Counted from the stretch's first letter, positions 41,331-53,568 are shown. The stretch is 64,000 nt of DNA from Citrobacter sp. Awk 4 (GCF_028069725.1 NZ_JANEWG010000006.1:1-64000), one strand, 5' to 3'. The notes: generated by a model not told the origin, from the sequence alone. A program made the numbers and translations.

Positions 41331-42797
41331 ATGTCATTATTACTGGCGCTAATCGCCATTATTTTTGCCGGACGTTTGATCCTCAAAAAATATCACCCGC
41401 AGTCGGTGCTGCTATTGACCGGGATTGTACTGTTGCTTATCGCGCATTTTAGCGGAATGACCACGCTCAGTAGTCTGGTGAAAAAGAGCACCGGATTTGG
41501 TCCCTTTGACGCCTTTGAGTTTATCCGCGATACCCTGAGTGTGCGCCTTGGCGGCCTCGGGCTGCAAATTATGCTGATTGGTGGTTTCGCTACGTATATG
41601 TCGGCCATTGGCGCCAGCCAGGTGCTGGTTCGGGTGACTTCTCGTCCTTTGCAACGCCTGAACTCTCCTTACCTGCTGTTGGGGCTGGCACTGCTGCTGG
41701 GTCAATTCCTGTCGCTGTTTATTAGCAGCGCCACCGGGCTGGGCCTGCTGTTGATGGCCACGCTTTACCCGCTTCTTACCCGTCTTGGTTGCAGCCGCGC
41801 CGCCGTTGCTGCCGTTATCGCCAGCACCTGTGCGGTTGAATTCGGCCCAGGTTCAGGTAACTCTGTTCTCGCCGCCAAAACCGCAGGTATCGAGGTGGTG
41901 AACTATTTCGTTCAGGATCAGTTGCCGATTGTTATTCCCGTCATTCTTTTCATCGCCCTGCTCCATATTGTTGTACAACGCTTTTTCGATCGCCGGGAAA
42001 GCGGTGACAATACGACGCAGTCGATGCAGACATTAACATCGACAGATAAAGCCGACGCACCGATCGCCTGGCTGTTTCTGCCAATGCTCCCGCTGGTGTT
42101 GATGCTGGTATGCAGTGATTTACTGTTCAGCTCGCTCAAGATCACGCTGGATACCGCCGTACTGATAAGTCTTGCCATTACCCTGATTTGTGAGTACTGC
42201 CGTCATCGCAGGGCGCGCGAGGTGATGGCCGGCGTACAAAAAGTTTTCGACAGTATGGGCAGCGTTTTTGCGACTGTCGTGACGCTAATTATCGCTGGTG
42301 AAGTCTTTTCTACCGGACTGAAAGCCATTGGTGCCGTCGACGCGCTGCTGTCGCTTTCCGGTGAATTTGGTCTCAGTGCCGCCTCAATTATTCTGCTGAT
42401 GACGCTTATCACCTTTGCGATTTCAGCGCTGATGGGCTCCGGAAATGCAGCGTTTTTCTCCTTCGCCCCGATGGTGCCGGACATCAGCCGTCATATCGGT
42501 AGCGACATCGCAGTCATGATGTTGCCTATTCAGATATCAGCAGGTATTGGTCGTACGTTATCGCCTATTGCCGGCGTCATCATTGCCATTGCTGGGATTG
42601 CTGGCGTATCGCCAGTGGATATTGTTAAGCGCACCGCGATTCCGATGCTAGGCGGTTGGTTATTGATGATTACGCTGACCTTCGCCCGGTCAGGGCATTT
42701 ACTGGCAGTTCTGCCATGGCTGGTCGTCCTCGTACTACTGATGGTCAGCGGTTACTTCTGGCAGCACCGGCGTAAACAGCCGCTTTCAGTACGGTAA
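41331..42797 (+). CDS. DcuC/ArsB-type membrane carrier (DcuC family)
   Basis: A 488-residue integral membrane protein with roughly 12 hydrophobic segments. The start MSLLLALIAIIFAGRLILKKYHPQ and segments FGPGSGNSVLAAKTAGIEVVNYF and SALMGSGNAAFFSFAPMVPDI fit the C4-dicarboxylate uptake C family (DcuC). ATG 41331 follows GGAGG by eight bases, ten bases after the dipeptidase stop. The pairing suggests uptake of the dipeptide or handling of aspartate-derived C4 acids. The true substrate is unknown. Confidence 0.82.
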   Translation: MSLLLALIAIIFAGRLILKKYHPQSVLLLTGIVLLLIAHFSGMTTLSSLVKKSTGFGPFDAFEFIRDTLSVRLGGLGLQIMLIGGFATYMSAIGASQVLVRVTSRPLQRLNSPYLLLGLALLLGQFLSLFISSATGLGLLLMATLYPLLTRLGCSRAAVAAVIASTCAVEFGPGSGNSVLAAKTAGIEVVNYFVQDQLPIVIPVILFIALLHIVVQRFFDRRESGDNTTQSMQTLTSTDKADAPIAWLFLPMLPLVLMLVCSDLLFSSLKITLDTAVLISLAITLICEYCRHRRAREVMAGVQKVFDSMGSVFATVVTLIIAGEVFSTGLKAIGAVDALLSLSGEFGLSAASIILLMTLITFAISALMGSGNAAFFSFAPMVPDISRHIGSDIAVMMLPIQISAGIGRTLSPIAGVIIAIAGIAGVSPVDIVKRTAIPMLGGWLLMITLTFARSGHLLAVLPWLVVLVLLMVSGYFWQHRRKQPLSVR

Positions 42798-42824
42798 AAA
42801 AAAGCCGGAGTCTCAGACTCCGGC
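42796..42824 (-). terminator. glmM terminator
   Basis: Perfect ten-base arms GCCGGAGTCT/AGACTCCGGC are followed by eight T on the minus strand, 18 bases past the glmM stop. It may also stop transcripts from the convergent carrier gene. Confidence 0.88.
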
Positions 42825-42841
42825 ACTCATTATCTTCGGGA

Positions 42842-44179
42842 TTAGACTGCTTTCACTGCATCGGCAATACGGTGAGCAAATTCAGTCACCTGGGCTTCAT
42901 CTTCGCCTTCAACCATGACTCGAATTAACGGCTCAGTACCGGACTTACGCAGCAACACGCGACCACGGTTGCCCAGTGCAGCTTCAACTTCAGCCATAAC
43001 AGCCTTAACCGTTTCGTTTTCCAGCGGATCGCCGCTACCCGCGGTGTAACGTACGTTAACCAGTAATTGTGGGAACATTTTCATACCGCTGCACAGATCG
43101 TGCAAACTCATATGGTTGCGTACCATCGCCGCCAGTACCTGCAGACCGGCCACAATACCGTCACCGGTGGTCGTTTTGTCCAGCAGGATCACATGACCGG
43201 AGTTTTCCGCACCGATACGCCAGCCTTTTTCCTGCATTTTTTCCAGCACATAGCGGTCACCCACTTTGGCACGGGCAAACGGAATCCCCAGTTGTTTCAG
43301 CGCCAGCTCCAGACCCATGTTGCTCATCAGTGTGCCTACTGCTCCACCGCGCAGTTGTCCCTGACGTAAGGCTTCACGGGCGATGATATACATGATCTGA
43401 TCGCCATCGACCTTATTGCCTTCGTGGTCAACCATAATGACGCGGTCGCCGTCACCGTCCAGCGCAATACCGATATCTGCTTTTTCCGCAATCACACGCG
43501 CTTGCAGTGCCCGGACATCCGTGGCACCCACTTCTTCGTTGATATTGACGCCATTTGGCTCGCAACCAATCGCAATGACATTCGCACCCAGCTCACGTAA
43601 TACATTGGGGGCAATGTGATAGGTCGCGCCATTAGCGCAATCCACCACGATCTTGAGTTCGTTGAGGCTCAATTCGTTCGGAAAGGTCCCTTTACAGAAT
43701 TCGATGTAACGCCCGGCAGCATCCACGATACGGCTGGCTTTTCCCAACTCTGCAGAGTCCACACAGGTGATCTCTTTTTCCATCTCCGCTTCGATGGCTT
43801 CCTCAACCGCATCAGGCAGTTTGGTTCCGTCGATGGAGAAGAATTTAATCCCGTTGTCGTAGAATGGGTTGTGTGAAGCAGAAATCACAATCCCGGCTTC
43901 GGCACGAAAAGTACGCGTCAGATAAGCTACCGCAGGGGTAGGCATTGGACCGGTGAAGGACGCGGATAAACCCGCCGCCGCAAGGCCCGCCTCTAACGCA
44001 GACTCCAGCATGTAGCCAGAAATACGCGTATCTTTGCCGATAATAATTTTACGAGAGCCATGGCGCGCCAGTACCTTCCCTGCGGCCCAACCCAGCTTAA
44101 GTACAAAATCAGGGGTAATCGGCGCATCGCCTACGCGACCACGGATCCCATCGGTACCAAAATATTTGCGATTACTCAT
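42842..44179 (-). CDS. glmM: Phosphoglucosamine mutase
   Basis: A 445-residue enzyme converting glucosamine-6-phosphate to glucosamine-1-phosphate for UDP-GlcNAc. Active-site phosphoserine Ser102 lies in SASHNP (100-105), the metal loop is DGDGDR, and the C-terminal phosphate loop RKSGTEP is present. I chose ATG 44179. It overlaps folP by eight bases. Length equals E. coli. Confidence 0.97.
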   Translation of the reverse strand: MSNRKYFGTDGIRGRVGDAPITPDFVLKLGWAAGKVLARHGSRKIIIGKDTRISGYMLESALEAGLAAAGLSASFTGPMPTPAVAYLTRTFRAEAGIVISASHNPFYDNGIKFFSIDGTKLPDAVEEAIEAEMEKEITCVDSAELGKASRIVDAAGRYIEFCKGTFPNELSLNELKIVVDCANGATYHIAPNVLRELGANVIAIGCEPNGVNINEEVGATDVRALQARVIAEKADIGIALDGDGDRVIMVDHEGNKVDGDQIMYIIAREALRQGQLRGGAVGTLMSNMGLELALKQLGIPFARAKVGDRYVLEKMQEKGWRIGAENSGHVILLDKTTTGDGIVAGLQVLAAMVRNHMSLHDLCSGMKMFPQLLVNVRYTAGSGDPLENETVKAVMAEVEAALGNRGRVLLRKSGTEPLIRVMVEGEDEAQVTEFAHRIADAVKAV

Positions 44180-45020
44180 AACGTTTATTTCCCTTCGCAG
44201 ACAGGGTGGCCTCAACCACACGCATCGCTTCAACAGTTTCTTTTACATCATGGACGCGAACTATGTGCGCGCCCTGCATGGCTGCAATTACCGCACACGC
44301 CAGGCTGCCGCTAAGGCGCTCTGATGGCCCCACATTTAGCAGCTGACCAATCATCGATTTCCGCGACATTCCCACAAACAGCGGTAGTCCAAAATGATGA
44401 AACTCTGACAGGCGAGCCAGTAAAGCATAATTATGAGAGAGATTTTTACCGAAACCGAACCCCGGGTCGAGCAACAATTTATCTTTTGCGATTCCGGCCT
44501 GCTCGCAGCGTGTTATCTGCTCGACAAAGTAGCGATTAACCTCCGCAAAGACGTCATCATACTTTGGCGCATCCTGCATCGTTTTGGGGTTGCCCTGCAT
44601 ATGCATCAGCGATACCGGTAGCCCGGTTTCCGCCGCAGCTTCCAGCGCGCCAGGTTCGCTCAGCGAACGGATATCGTTAATGATGTGCGCCCCCACGCGG
44701 GCAGACTCGCGGATCACTTCCGGCTTAGAGGTGTCGACTGAAATCCAGACTTCAAACCGTTGAGCAATCGCTTCAACAACCGGGATCACGCGTTCCAGTT
44801 CCTCTTCCACACTGACATCGGCCGCGCCTGGCCGCGTTGATTCGCCGCCAACATCAATGATAGTTGCTCCGGCATTAATCATCAGATTCGCATGTTTCAC
44901 AGCCTCAATCAGCGTGTTGTGCGTTCCACCATCGGAGAAAGAGTCTGGTGTGACATTCAAAATCCCCATGACGTGAGGATGGCTGAGATCCAGCGAAGTC
45001 CCTTGGGCAAAGAGTTTCAT
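44172..45020 (-). CDS. folP: Dihydropteroate synthase
   Basis: A 282-residue TIM-barrel enzyme joining p-aminobenzoate to dihydropterin pyrophosphate. It is the target of sulfonamides. Motifs are [35 protein letters not shown] and [11 protein letters not shown] see no insertion in the resistance-prone loops. ATG 45020 matches the E. coli start [19 protein letters not shown]. Confidence 0.97.
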   Translation of the reverse strand: MKLFAQGTSLDLSHPHVMGILNVTPDSFSDGGTHNTLIEAVKHANLMINAGATIIDVGGESTRPGAADVSVEEELERVIPVVEAIAQRFEVWISVDTSKPEVIRESARVGAHIINDIRSLSEPGALEAAAETGLPVSLMHMQGNPKTMQDAPKYDDVFAEVNRYFVEQITRCEQAGIAKDKLLLDPGFGFGKNLSHNYALLARLSEFHHFGLPLFVGMSRKSMIGQLLNVGPSERLSGSLACAVIAAMQGAHIVRVHDVKETVEAMRVVEATLSAKGNKRYE

Positions 45021-45055
45021 GGTGTTATCCCTGGTATGAAATGGGTTAAGCAGAT

Positions 45056-45083
45056 AAGAAAAACCCCGGAGCAAGCCCCAGGG
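45056..45083 (-). terminator. ftsH terminator
   Basis: On the minus strand ACCCTGG and CCGGGGT pair imperfectly around GGCTTGCT and are followed by five T. It lies between ftsH and folP, separating the rlmE-ftsH and folP-glmM units in part. Confidence 0.7.
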
Positions 45084-45118
45084 TTTTCGATAAAAACGCA
45101 GCCATCGACAACGTGAAC

Positions 45119-47050
45119 TTATTTGTCGCCTAACTGCTCTGACATGTTGCCCGGGTTTGGCGTACGCGGCTCTTCAGTCGGACGCGGCGCACTCGGGGTG
45201 CCATTGTTGCCAGAGTTGTTAGAAGTACCGGACTCTTCCCAACCCGCAGGCGGGCGCACATCGCGACGAGCCATCAGATCATCAATCTGTGGCGCATCGA
45301 TGGTCTCATATTTCATGAGCGCATCTTTCATCGAGTGCAGAATGTCCAGGTTATCGTTCAGAAGGCGACGTGCGCGATCATAGTTACGTTCAATCAGCAA
45401 CTTAACTTCCTGATCGATAATGCGCGCGGTTTCATCGGACATATGTTTTGCTTTCGCAACCGAACGTCCCAGGAACACTTCACCTTCTTCTTCCGCGTAC
45501 AGCAACGGACCCAGCTTTTCAGAGAAGCCCCACTGCGTCACCATGTTACGTGCCAGGTTCGTCGCGACTTTAATGTCGTTCGACGCACCGGTAGAAACGT
45601 GCTCAACACCGTAGATAATCTCTTCCGCCAGACGACCGCCGTACAGCGTAGAAATCTGACTTTCCAGTTTCTGACGGCTGGCGCTAATCGCGTCGCCTTC
45701 AGGCAGGAAGAAGGTCACACCCAGCGCACGACCGCGCGGGATAATCGTTACTTTATGTACCGGATCGTGTTCCGGCACCAGGCGACCAATAATCGCATGG
45801 CCAGCTTCGTGGTACGCGGTGGACTCTTTCTGCGCTTCCGTCATCACCATGGAGCGACGTTCCGCACCCATCATGATTTTGTCTTTCGCTTTTTCGAACT
45901 CAACCATCGAAACAACGCGCTTGTTACCACGGGCGGCGAACAGTGCCGCTTCGTTCACCAGGTTCGCCAGGTCTGCACCGGAGAAGCCTGGGGTACCGCG
46001 GGCAATGATTGCCGCGTCGATATCCGGTGCCAGTGGTACGCGACGCATGTGAACTTTCAGGATCTGCTCACGGCCGCGAACATCTGGCAGGCCAACCACT
46101 ACCTGACGGTCGAAACGACCAGGACGCAGCAGCGCCGGGTCCAGTACGTCCGGACGGTTAGTCGCCGCGATAACGATGATACCTTCGTTGCCTTCAAAGC
46201 CGTCCATCTCAACCAGCATCTGGTTCAGGGTCTGCTCACGTTCATCATGACCGCCGCCCAGGCCCGCGCCACGCTGGCGGCCTACGGCGTCGATTTCATC
46301 GATAAAGATGATGCACGGTGCTGCTTTCTTGGCCTGTTCGAACATGTCACGCACACGAGATGCGCCGACACCCACGAACATTTCAACGAAATCAGAACCG
46401 GAAATCGTAAAGAATGGAACCTTCGCTTCACCCGCGATGGCTTTCGCCAGCAGGGTTTTACCGGTACCCGGAGGACCGACCATCAGGACGCCTTTCGGGA
46501 TTTTACCGCCCAATTTCTGGAAACGGCTCGGTTCACGCAGATATTCAACCAGCTCAGCCACTTCTTCTTTCGCTTCGTCGCAACCGGCGACGTCAGCAAA
46601 CGTGGTTTTGATCTGATCTTCTGTCAGCATGCGCGCTTTGCTCTTACCGAACGACATGGCGCCTTTGCCACCACCGCCCTGCATCTGACGCATGAAGAAG
46701 ATCCAGACGCCGATTAGCAACAGCATTGGGAACCAGGAAATGAAGATAGAAGCCAGCAGGCTTGGCTCTTCTGGTGGTTCACCAACAACCTTAACGTTTT
46801 TAGTCAGCAGGTTATCAAGCAGCTTCGGATCGTTAACCGGTATGTAAGTCGTGTAACGGTTACTATCTTTCTTGGTAACGTTGATCTCACGTCCGTTGAT
46901 ACGCGCTTCACGAACCTGGTCCTGGTTGACCTCTTGCAGGAAGGTAGAATAATCCACCTTACGGCCATTAGACTCGCTGGGCCCAAAGCTCTGGAATACT
47001 GACATCAGCACGACGGCAATGACCAGCCAGAGTATTAGGTTTTTCGCCAT
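45119..47050 (-). CDS. ftsH: ATP-dependent membrane zinc metalloprotease FtsH
   Basis: A 643-residue AAA+ protease of the inner membrane that degrades LpxC, sigma-32, SecY and others. Two membrane helices (residues ~5-23 and ~99-120) flank a periplasmic domain. Walker A is GPPGTGKT at 192-199, and the zinc site HEAGH has His414, Glu415 and His418. The C-terminus is Pro/Asn/Gly-rich ([12 protein letters not shown]). ATG 47050 ([10 protein letters not shown]) is the usual start, and an ATG three codons upstream is also possible. Confidence 0.97.
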   Translation of the reverse strand: MAKNLILWLVIAVVLMSVFQSFGPSESNGRKVDYSTFLQEVNQDQVREARINGREINVTKKDSNRYTTYIPVNDPKLLDNLLTKNVKVVGEPPEEPSLLASIFISWFPMLLLIGVWIFFMRQMQGGGGKGAMSFGKSKARMLTEDQIKTTFADVAGCDEAKEEVAELVEYLREPSRFQKLGGKIPKGVLMVGPPGTGKTLLAKAIAGEAKVPFFTISGSDFVEMFVGVGASRVRDMFEQAKKAAPCIIFIDEIDAVGRQRGAGLGGGHDEREQTLNQMLVEMDGFEGNEGIIVIAATNRPDVLDPALLRPGRFDRQVVVGLPDVRGREQILKVHMRRVPLAPDIDAAIIARGTPGFSGADLANLVNEAALFAARGNKRVVSMVEFEKAKDKIMMGAERRSMVMTEAQKESTAYHEAGHAIIGRLVPEHDPVHKVTIIPRGRALGVTFFLPEGDAISASRQKLESQISTLYGGRLAEEIIYGVEHVSTGASNDIKVATNLARNMVTQWGFSEKLGPLLYAEEEGEVFLGRSVAKAKHMSDETARIIDQEVKLLIERNYDRARRLLNDNLDILHSMKDALMKYETIDAPQIDDLMARRDVRPPAGWEESGTSNNSGNNGTPSAPRPTEEPRTPNPGNMSEQLGDK

Positions 47051-47149
47051 GTCACTCAAGGGATTAACCTCTTATTACAACTGTGTTAAAAACAGCGTCA
47101 GGATACTCTATATCCAGTGTCTTTCAAACTTTCGTTTGAAATCTACCGG

Positions 47150-47779
47150 TTATGGTTTTCGCCCGGTCGCTACAATGTACACTTCACGTGAACGCGCACG
47201 AGAAGAGTCCGGCTTACGAACTTTCACCTTCGTAAACAGGGAGCGAATTTCTCTTAGATACTCATCGAATCCTTCGCCCTGGAACACTTTCACTACAAAA
47301 CTACCACCTGGCGCTAGTACATCACGAGCCATTCCAAGCGCCAGTTCTACCAGATACATCGCCCGGGGAATATCGACCGCCGGTGTACCACACATATTTG
47401 GCGCCATATCAGACATGACAACTTGTACTTTACTGTCACCGACACGTTCAAGTAACGCTTGCAGGACTAATTCATCACGAAAATCGCCCTGAAGGAAGTC
47501 TACACCAACGATTGGATCCATCGGTAAAAGATCACAAGCGATAATACGGCCACTGTTCCCTATCTGCGTAACCGCATATTGAGACCAACCACCGGGTGCA
47601 GCACCGAGATCGACGACCGTCATCCCCGGCTTAAAAATCTTGTCACTTTGCTGTATTTCATCAAGTTTAAACCAGGCACGAGAACGTAACCCTTTTTTCT
47701 GCGCCTGCTGAACATATTTATCGCTAAAGTGTTCCTGAAGCCAGCGACTGGAGCTGGCAGAACGCTTCTTACCTGTCAT
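47150..47779 (-). CDS. rlmE: 23S rRNA 2'-O-ribose U2552 methyltransferase (heat shock)
   Basis: A 209-residue SAM methyltransferase (RrmJ/FtsJ) modifying U2552 in the A loop. The SAM motif is [15 protein letters not shown], followed by [14 protein letters not shown] and [10 protein letters not shown], giving the K-D-K catalytic triad. ATG 47779 is the family start; the longer frame runs through the yhbY start region. It lies upstream of ftsH with a 99-base gap, in the same heat-shock unit. Confidence 0.96.
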   Translation of the reverse strand: MTGKKRSASSSRWLQEHFSDKYVQQAQKKGLRSRAWFKLDEIQQSDKIFKPGMTVVDLGAAPGGWSQYAVTQIGNSGRIIACDLLPMDPIVGVDFLQGDFRDELVLQALLERVGDSKVQVVMSDMAPNMCGTPAVDIPRAMYLVELALGMARDVLAPGGSFVVKVFQGEGFDEYLREIRSLFTKVKVRKPDSSRARSREVYIVATGRKP

Positions 47780-47853
47780 TTCACTTTCCCATCGGGGCAG
47801 TTCATCGTAACCAACGGTGTAAATTTCTACACGGCCATTTGGTGATATAAGGG

Positions 47854-47882
47854 AGATGGCGGTAGAATGACCCGTTTTCAAT
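47854..47882 (-). promoter_or_regulatory. Probable sigma-32 promoter of rlmE-ftsH
   Basis: On the minus strand ATTGAAA (47876-47882) is separated by 14 bases from CGCCATCT (47854-47861). This is close to the heat-shock consensus CTTGAAA-N14-CCCCATNT. The E. coli operon is sigma-32 controlled. Confidence 0.6.
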
Positions 47883-47905
47883 CCCAACCTAAGCAAAAAT
47901 ATACG

Positions 47906-48199
47906 ATGAATCTGAGTACTAAACAAAAACAGCACCTGAAAGGTCTGGCACATCCGCTCAAGCCAGTAGTTATGCTTGGCAATAATGGTTTGACCGAAGG
48001 GGTACTGGCCGAGATTGAACAAGCGTTAGAGCACCATGAACTTATCAAGGTGAAAATCGCCTCGGAAGATCGCGAAACCAAAACCTTGATCGTGGAAGCT
48101 ATCGTACGCGAAACCGGCGCCTGTAACGTACAGGTCATCGGTAAAACGCTGGTACTGTATCGCCCGACGAAAGAACGTAAAATCTCGCTGCCGCGCTAA
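47906..48199 (+). CDS. yhbY: RNA-binding protein YhbY (CRM domain)
   Basis: A 97-residue single CRM-domain protein associated with pre-50S ribosomal particles. It has [41 protein letters not shown], with the loop GNNG in place of the usual GxxG. I chose ATG 47906 as in E. coli. An upstream ATG at 47867 lies in the rlmE promoter. It is divergent from rlmE. Confidence 0.94.
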   Translation: MNLSTKQKQHLKGLAHPLKPVVMLGNNGLTEGVLAEIEQALEHHELIKVKIASEDRETKTLIVEAIVRETGACNVQVIGKTLVLYRPTKERKISLPR

Positions 48200-48290
48200 G
48201 AATATCCTAAAGTTGAACACGAATTCTGTGTAAAACGAGGGGTTTTCCGCAAGCAGGAGAGCAAAATGCCACGCTCTGTTCGTTGATAAA

Positions 48291-48312
48291 AGGCCGCGAT
48301 GCGGCCTTTTTC
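48291..48312 (+). terminator. yhbY / greA terminator
   Basis: AGGCCGC-GAT-GCGGCCT with T run on the plus side and A run before it, so it can end both convergent transcripts. Confidence 0.88.
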
Positions 48313-48354
48313 CTTTCTTTACAATACATCAACATCCTGAGTATTGGGTAATTC

Positions 48355-48831
48355 TTACAGGTATTCTACCTTAATCACTTCATATTCCACTTCGCCGCCA
48401 GGCGTTTTGATCACCACAACATCATCCTGCTCTTTACCGACCAGGCCACGAGCGATAGGTGAGTTCACGGAAATCAGGTTCTTTTTAAAATCCGCTTCAT
48501 CATCGCCAACGATGCGGTAAGTCTGTTCTTCGTCAGAGTCGAGGTTCAGAACAGTGACGGTGGAACCAAAAATCACGCGGCCATTGTTTGGCATTTTAGT
48601 GATGTCGATAACCTGCGCATTGGACAGCTTTGCTTCGATATCTTTAATGCGCCCTTCGCAAAAACCCTGCTGCTCACGCGCGGCATGATACTCAGCATTC
48701 TCTTTCAGGTCGCCATGTTCACGAGCATCAGCGATAGCGGCAATAATTTCAGGACGGCGCACAGATTTCAAAAAATCCAGCTCTTCGCGCAGTTTTTCAG
48801 CACCACGTAAGGTCATCGGAATAGCTTGCAT
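48355..48831 (-). CDS. greA: Transcript cleavage factor GreA
   Basis: A 158-residue factor that rescues backtracked RNA polymerase. The N-terminal coiled coil (residues ~1-75) has the acidic tip [20 protein letters not shown]. The C-terminal globular domain ends [29 protein letters not shown]. Length equals E. coli. A 250-base leader with an early terminator lies upstream. Confidence 0.97.
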   Translation of the reverse strand: MQAIPMTLRGAEKLREELDFLKSVRRPEIIAAIADAREHGDLKENAEYHAAREQQGFCEGRIKDIEAKLSNAQVIDITKMPNNGRVIFGSTVTVLNLDSDEEQTYRIVGDDEADFKKNLISVNSPIARGLVGKEQDDVVVIKTPGGEVEYEVIKVEYL

Positions 48832-48926
48832 TTGTTATACCTCTTGAACATTCCTGTAGGGGGGGCGTGAACCCAACCCCTGCTGCTAAGCCCGCCCTGG
48901 TATGACGCCACACCAGGACCAGAAGC

Positions 48927-48962
48927 AAAAAAAATACCGACCCGGGCACAAGGTCCCAGGTC
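48927..48962 (-). ncRNA. greA leader terminator (GraL-like)
   Basis: On the minus strand GACCTGGG and CCCGGGTC pair around a short loop and are followed by eight T, ~95 bases before the greA start. E. coli has the same arrangement, where most greA transcripts stop early and give the small RNA GraL. The upstream end is not determined. Confidence 0.65.
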
Positions 48963-49081
48963 AGCTACAATTCTCTATTTGATAGTCATTTTACCCTGGA
49001 GTTCCCTATGGGTCATCGTTTACTTTTCAGGGCAATGCGCCGTAGTATGACGGCTTGTTTCCAGGTTGTTAGCGCGAGATT

Positions 49082-50515
49082 ATGCGATTTTCCAGATTTA
49101 TCATCGGATTGACCACCAGTATAGCGTTCAGCGTCCAGGCCGCGAATGTTGACGAATACATCAATCAACTCCCCGACGGGGCCAATCTTGCCTTAATGGT
49201 ACAAAAGATCGGCGCCCCCGCACCTGCCATTGATTATCATAGCCAACAGATGGCGCTTCCCGCCAGTACGCAAAAAGTGATCACTGCGTTGGCGGCATTG
49301 ATTCAGCTTGGCCCCGACTTTCGTTTTACCACCACGCTGGAGACAAAAGGTTCGGTGGAAAACGGGGTATTGAACGGTGACCTGATTGCACGATTTGGGG
49401 CCGATCCGACGCTAAAACGTCAGGATATTCGCAATATGGTCGCTACGTTGAAGAAATCTGGCGTAACGCAAATTTCAGGCAATGTCCTCATCGACACCTC
49501 CATTTTCGCCAGCCACGATAAAGCGCCCGGCTGGCCCTGGAACGACATGACGCAATGTTTTAGCGCGCCGCCCGCTGCCGCCATTGTCGATCGTAACTGC
49601 TTCTCGGTATCGCTTTACAGCGCAGAAAAAGCGAATGATTTAGCGTATATCCGCGTGGCATCTTATTACCCGGTGACGATGTTTAGCCAGGTTCGAACGC
49701 TACCGCGAGGCTCTGCCGAAGCGCAATATTGCGAACTGGATGTCGTCCCCGGTGATTTGAATCGCTATACGCTTACCGGTTGCCTGCCTCAGCGTAGCGA
49801 TCCCCTTCCGCTGGCCTTCGCCATTCAGGATGGCGCAAGCTATGCGGGTGCCATCCTGAAAGATGAGTTAAAACAGGCGGGGATCACCTACAGCGGTACG
49901 CTTTTACGCCAGACACAGAGCAACGAGCCAGGAACGATCGTTGCCAGCAAGCAGTCTGCCCCTTTACATGATCTGCTGAAGATTATGCTAAAAAAATCAG
50001 ACAACATGATCGCCGATACGGTGTTCCGTATGATTGGTCATGCGCGCTTTAACGTCCCAGGGACATGGCGCGCAGGCTCCGATGCCGTTCGCCAGATCCT
50101 GCGTCAACAGGCAGGGGTTAATATTGGCAACACCATTATTGCCGACGGTTCTGGTCTTTCTCGCCATAACCTGATCGCCCCAGCAACGATGATGCAGGTG
50201 CTGCAATACATTGCCCAGCACGACAATGAACTGAACTTTATCTCCATGCTGCCGCTGGCGGGTCACGATGGTTCCTTGCAATATCGAGCAGGACTTCATC
50301 AGGCAGGTGTAGATGGCAAGGTATCAGCGAAAACGGGTTCACTGCAGGGGGTGTATAACCTGGCAGGCTTTATTACCACCGCCAGCGGACAAAGGATGGC
50401 ATTTGTGCAGTATCTTTCCGGGTATGCCGTTGAGCCGGCTGACCAGCGCAACCGCCGTCTTCCACTGGTCCGTTTTGAAAGCCGTTTGTATAAAGATATT
50501 TATCAGAATAACTAG
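49082..50515 (+). CDS. dacB: D-alanyl-D-alanine carboxypeptidase/endopeptidase PBP4
   Basis: A 477-residue periplasmic class C penicillin-binding protein. The signal peptide MRFSRFIIGLTTSIAFSVQA ends at residue 20. Catalytic Ser62 lies in STQK (SxxK), then KSDN (SxN) and KTGS. The domain insertion between the SxxK and SxN motifs is present. Length equals E. coli. It is divergent from greA. Confidence 0.97.
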   Translation: MRFSRFIIGLTTSIAFSVQAANVDEYINQLPDGANLALMVQKIGAPAPAIDYHSQQMALPASTQKVITALAALIQLGPDFRFTTTLETKGSVENGVLNGDLIARFGADPTLKRQDIRNMVATLKKSGVTQISGNVLIDTSIFASHDKAPGWPWNDMTQCFSAPPAAAIVDRNCFSVSLYSAEKANDLAYIRVASYYPVTMFSQVRTLPRGSAEAQYCELDVVPGDLNRYTLTGCLPQRSDPLPLAFAIQDGASYAGAILKDELKQAGITYSGTLLRQTQSNEPGTIVASKQSAPLHDLLKIMLKKSDNMIADTVFRMIGHARFNVPGTWRAGSDAVRQILRQQAGVNIGNTIIADGSGLSRHNLIAPATMMQVLQYIAQHDNELNFISMLPLAGHDGSLQYRAGLHQAGVDGKVSAKTGSLQGVYNLAGFITTASGQRMAFVQYLSGYAVEPADQRNRRLPLVRFESRLYKDIYQNN

Positions 50516-50523
50516 ATGAATGC

Positions 50524-50546
50524 GGCCGGATAACACTTATCCGGCC
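50524..50546. repeat. REP-like hairpin between dacB and obgE
   Basis: GGCCGGATAA and TTATCCGGCC are perfect arms around CAC, a shortened REP sequence nine bases after dacB. Confidence 0.65.
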
Positions 50547-50560
50547 GACAAAAGTGGCAT

Positions 50561-50588
50561 AAAAAACCCCGGCGCATGGCCAGGGTTT
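50561..50588 (-). terminator. obgE terminator
   Basis: On the minus strand ACCCTGGC-CAT-GCGCCGGGGT is followed by six T, nine bases past the obgE stop. It may also stop dacB transcripts. Confidence 0.8.
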
Positions 50589-50596
50589 TATGAGAA

Positions 50597-51784
<1,188 letters not shown>

Positions 51785-52750
51785 TCATTCGCCTGAGCGG
51801 GGTTGCGAAACCACCGTTTCATGCTTACGTAATCCGCCCCAAATACGATGACCAATGGCGGAATACATCGCGCCCGCAACCACGACAAACGCACCGAGAT
51901 AACCTAAAAGGTTTAACATCGGTCTGGCGAAGAAATCGGGCCAGGCCATAGATAATAGATCTGAAAATAACAGCGTAAACAGCGGCGTGAGCGTGATTAA
52001 CGCGCTCACCTGCGCTGCTTGCCAGCGCGCCATCGCTTCCGCCAGGGCGCCATATCCTACCAGCGTATTCAGCCCGCAGAAAACTAAACACGCGAGCTGC
52101 CAGTCGCTAAGCTGCGATATCACCCCAGGCTTTGCCAAAGGCAATAACGCAATTGTACACAAAGTGTACAGCAAAAACAGAATCTGCTGTGAGGCCAGAC
52201 GACGCAATAACACCTTTTGCGCGACGCCATAGCTCACCCAGACTGTCGCCGCCCCGACACCAAAAATCACACCCCAGGTGTAATCCGTCAGTTTGGTAAA
52301 GATCTCGAACAAACTGGTATTAAAAAACATCACCAGCCCGCACAGAAGCATGAACGCGCCAACAACCTGCGTACCACGCATTTTCTCCTTGAGGATAAAT
52401 ACGCTGGCGACCATCATGCCAACCGGTGACAGTTGACCGATAACCTGCGAGGCCGTTGGACTTAAATACTGCAGAGAAGAGCTGAACAGGATGAAGTTCC
52501 CGAACAGCCCGCCGGTAGCAATGGCCAGTAATACCAGCCAACGCGGTTTACGAAAAATACGCAACGGCGGGAGCTTTCTTCTAACCGCAAGAATAGCCCC
52601 AAGACCGAGACTTGCCATTAAAAAACGGTAGAACACGACGGTAGGAGGTTCCATCACCTCCAGCACTTGCTTCATCGCGATGGGCAACGCACCCCAACAC
52701 ATTGCGGTGGTCAGCGCCAAAAGAATACCAATGCCTGCCTGCTGCTTCAT
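51785..52750 (-). CDS. yhbE: EamA-family inner-membrane transporter YhbE
   Basis: A 321-residue membrane protein with ten predicted helices in two EamA repeats (drug/metabolite transporter superfamily). It starts MKQQAGIGILLALTTAMCWGALPIAMKQVLE. The substrate is unknown. I chose ATG 52750; a longer frame runs into the rpmA terminator. It lies 15 bases before obgE in the operon. Confidence 0.92.
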   Translation of the reverse strand: MKQQAGIGILLALTTAMCWGALPIAMKQVLEVMEPPTVVFYRFLMASLGLGAILAVRRKLPPLRIFRKPRWLVLLAIATGGLFGNFILFSSSLQYLSPTASQVIGQLSPVGMMVASVFILKEKMRGTQVVGAFMLLCGLVMFFNTSLFEIFTKLTDYTWGVIFGVGAATVWVSYGVAQKVLLRRLASQQILFLLYTLCTIALLPLAKPGVISQLSDWQLACLVFCGLNTLVGYGALAEAMARWQAAQVSALITLTPLFTLLFSDLLSMAWPDFFARPMLNLLGYLGAFVVVAGAMYSAIGHRIWGGLRKHETVVSQPRSGE

Positions 52751-52825
52751 ACCGTATTCCCTGCAAAAGCTCGCTTTCCGAAAGATAACGGTACAGCGAG
52801 CATATTTACCGGTCGTCGAATGTAA

Positions 52826-52856
52826 AAAGCCCCGCAACACGTTGCGGGGCTTTTAT
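52826..52856 (-). terminator. rpmA terminator
   Basis: On the minus strand AAAAGCCCCGCAAC-GTGTTGCGGGGCTTTTT forms a long hairpin ending in T, 23 bases past the rpmA stop. In E. coli read-through reaches yhbE and obgE. Confidence 0.85.
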
Positions 52857-52878
52857 CCGTTACCGGGACGCGAAAAAC

Positions 52879-53136
<258 letters not shown>

Positions 53137-53155
53137 TTAATCTGCTCCCCTTAAC

Positions 53156-53503
<348 letters not shown>

Positions 53504-53539
53504 TCAGAGTGCGCTATAAATATTCACAATAGGGCGCGA

Positions 53540-53568
53540 ATATTACGCAAAACGTGAGCCTTTGACAA
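53540..53568 (-). promoter_or_regulatory. rplU: rplU promoter
   Basis: Minus-strand -35 TTGTCA (53563-53568) and -10 TAATAT (53540-53545) with a 17-base spacer, ~73 bases upstream of rplU. Confidence 0.8.

Noticed and set aside
45335-46717. 460-codon plus-strand open frame
   Set aside because: Antisense to the ftsH AAA and protease domains. Shadow frame.
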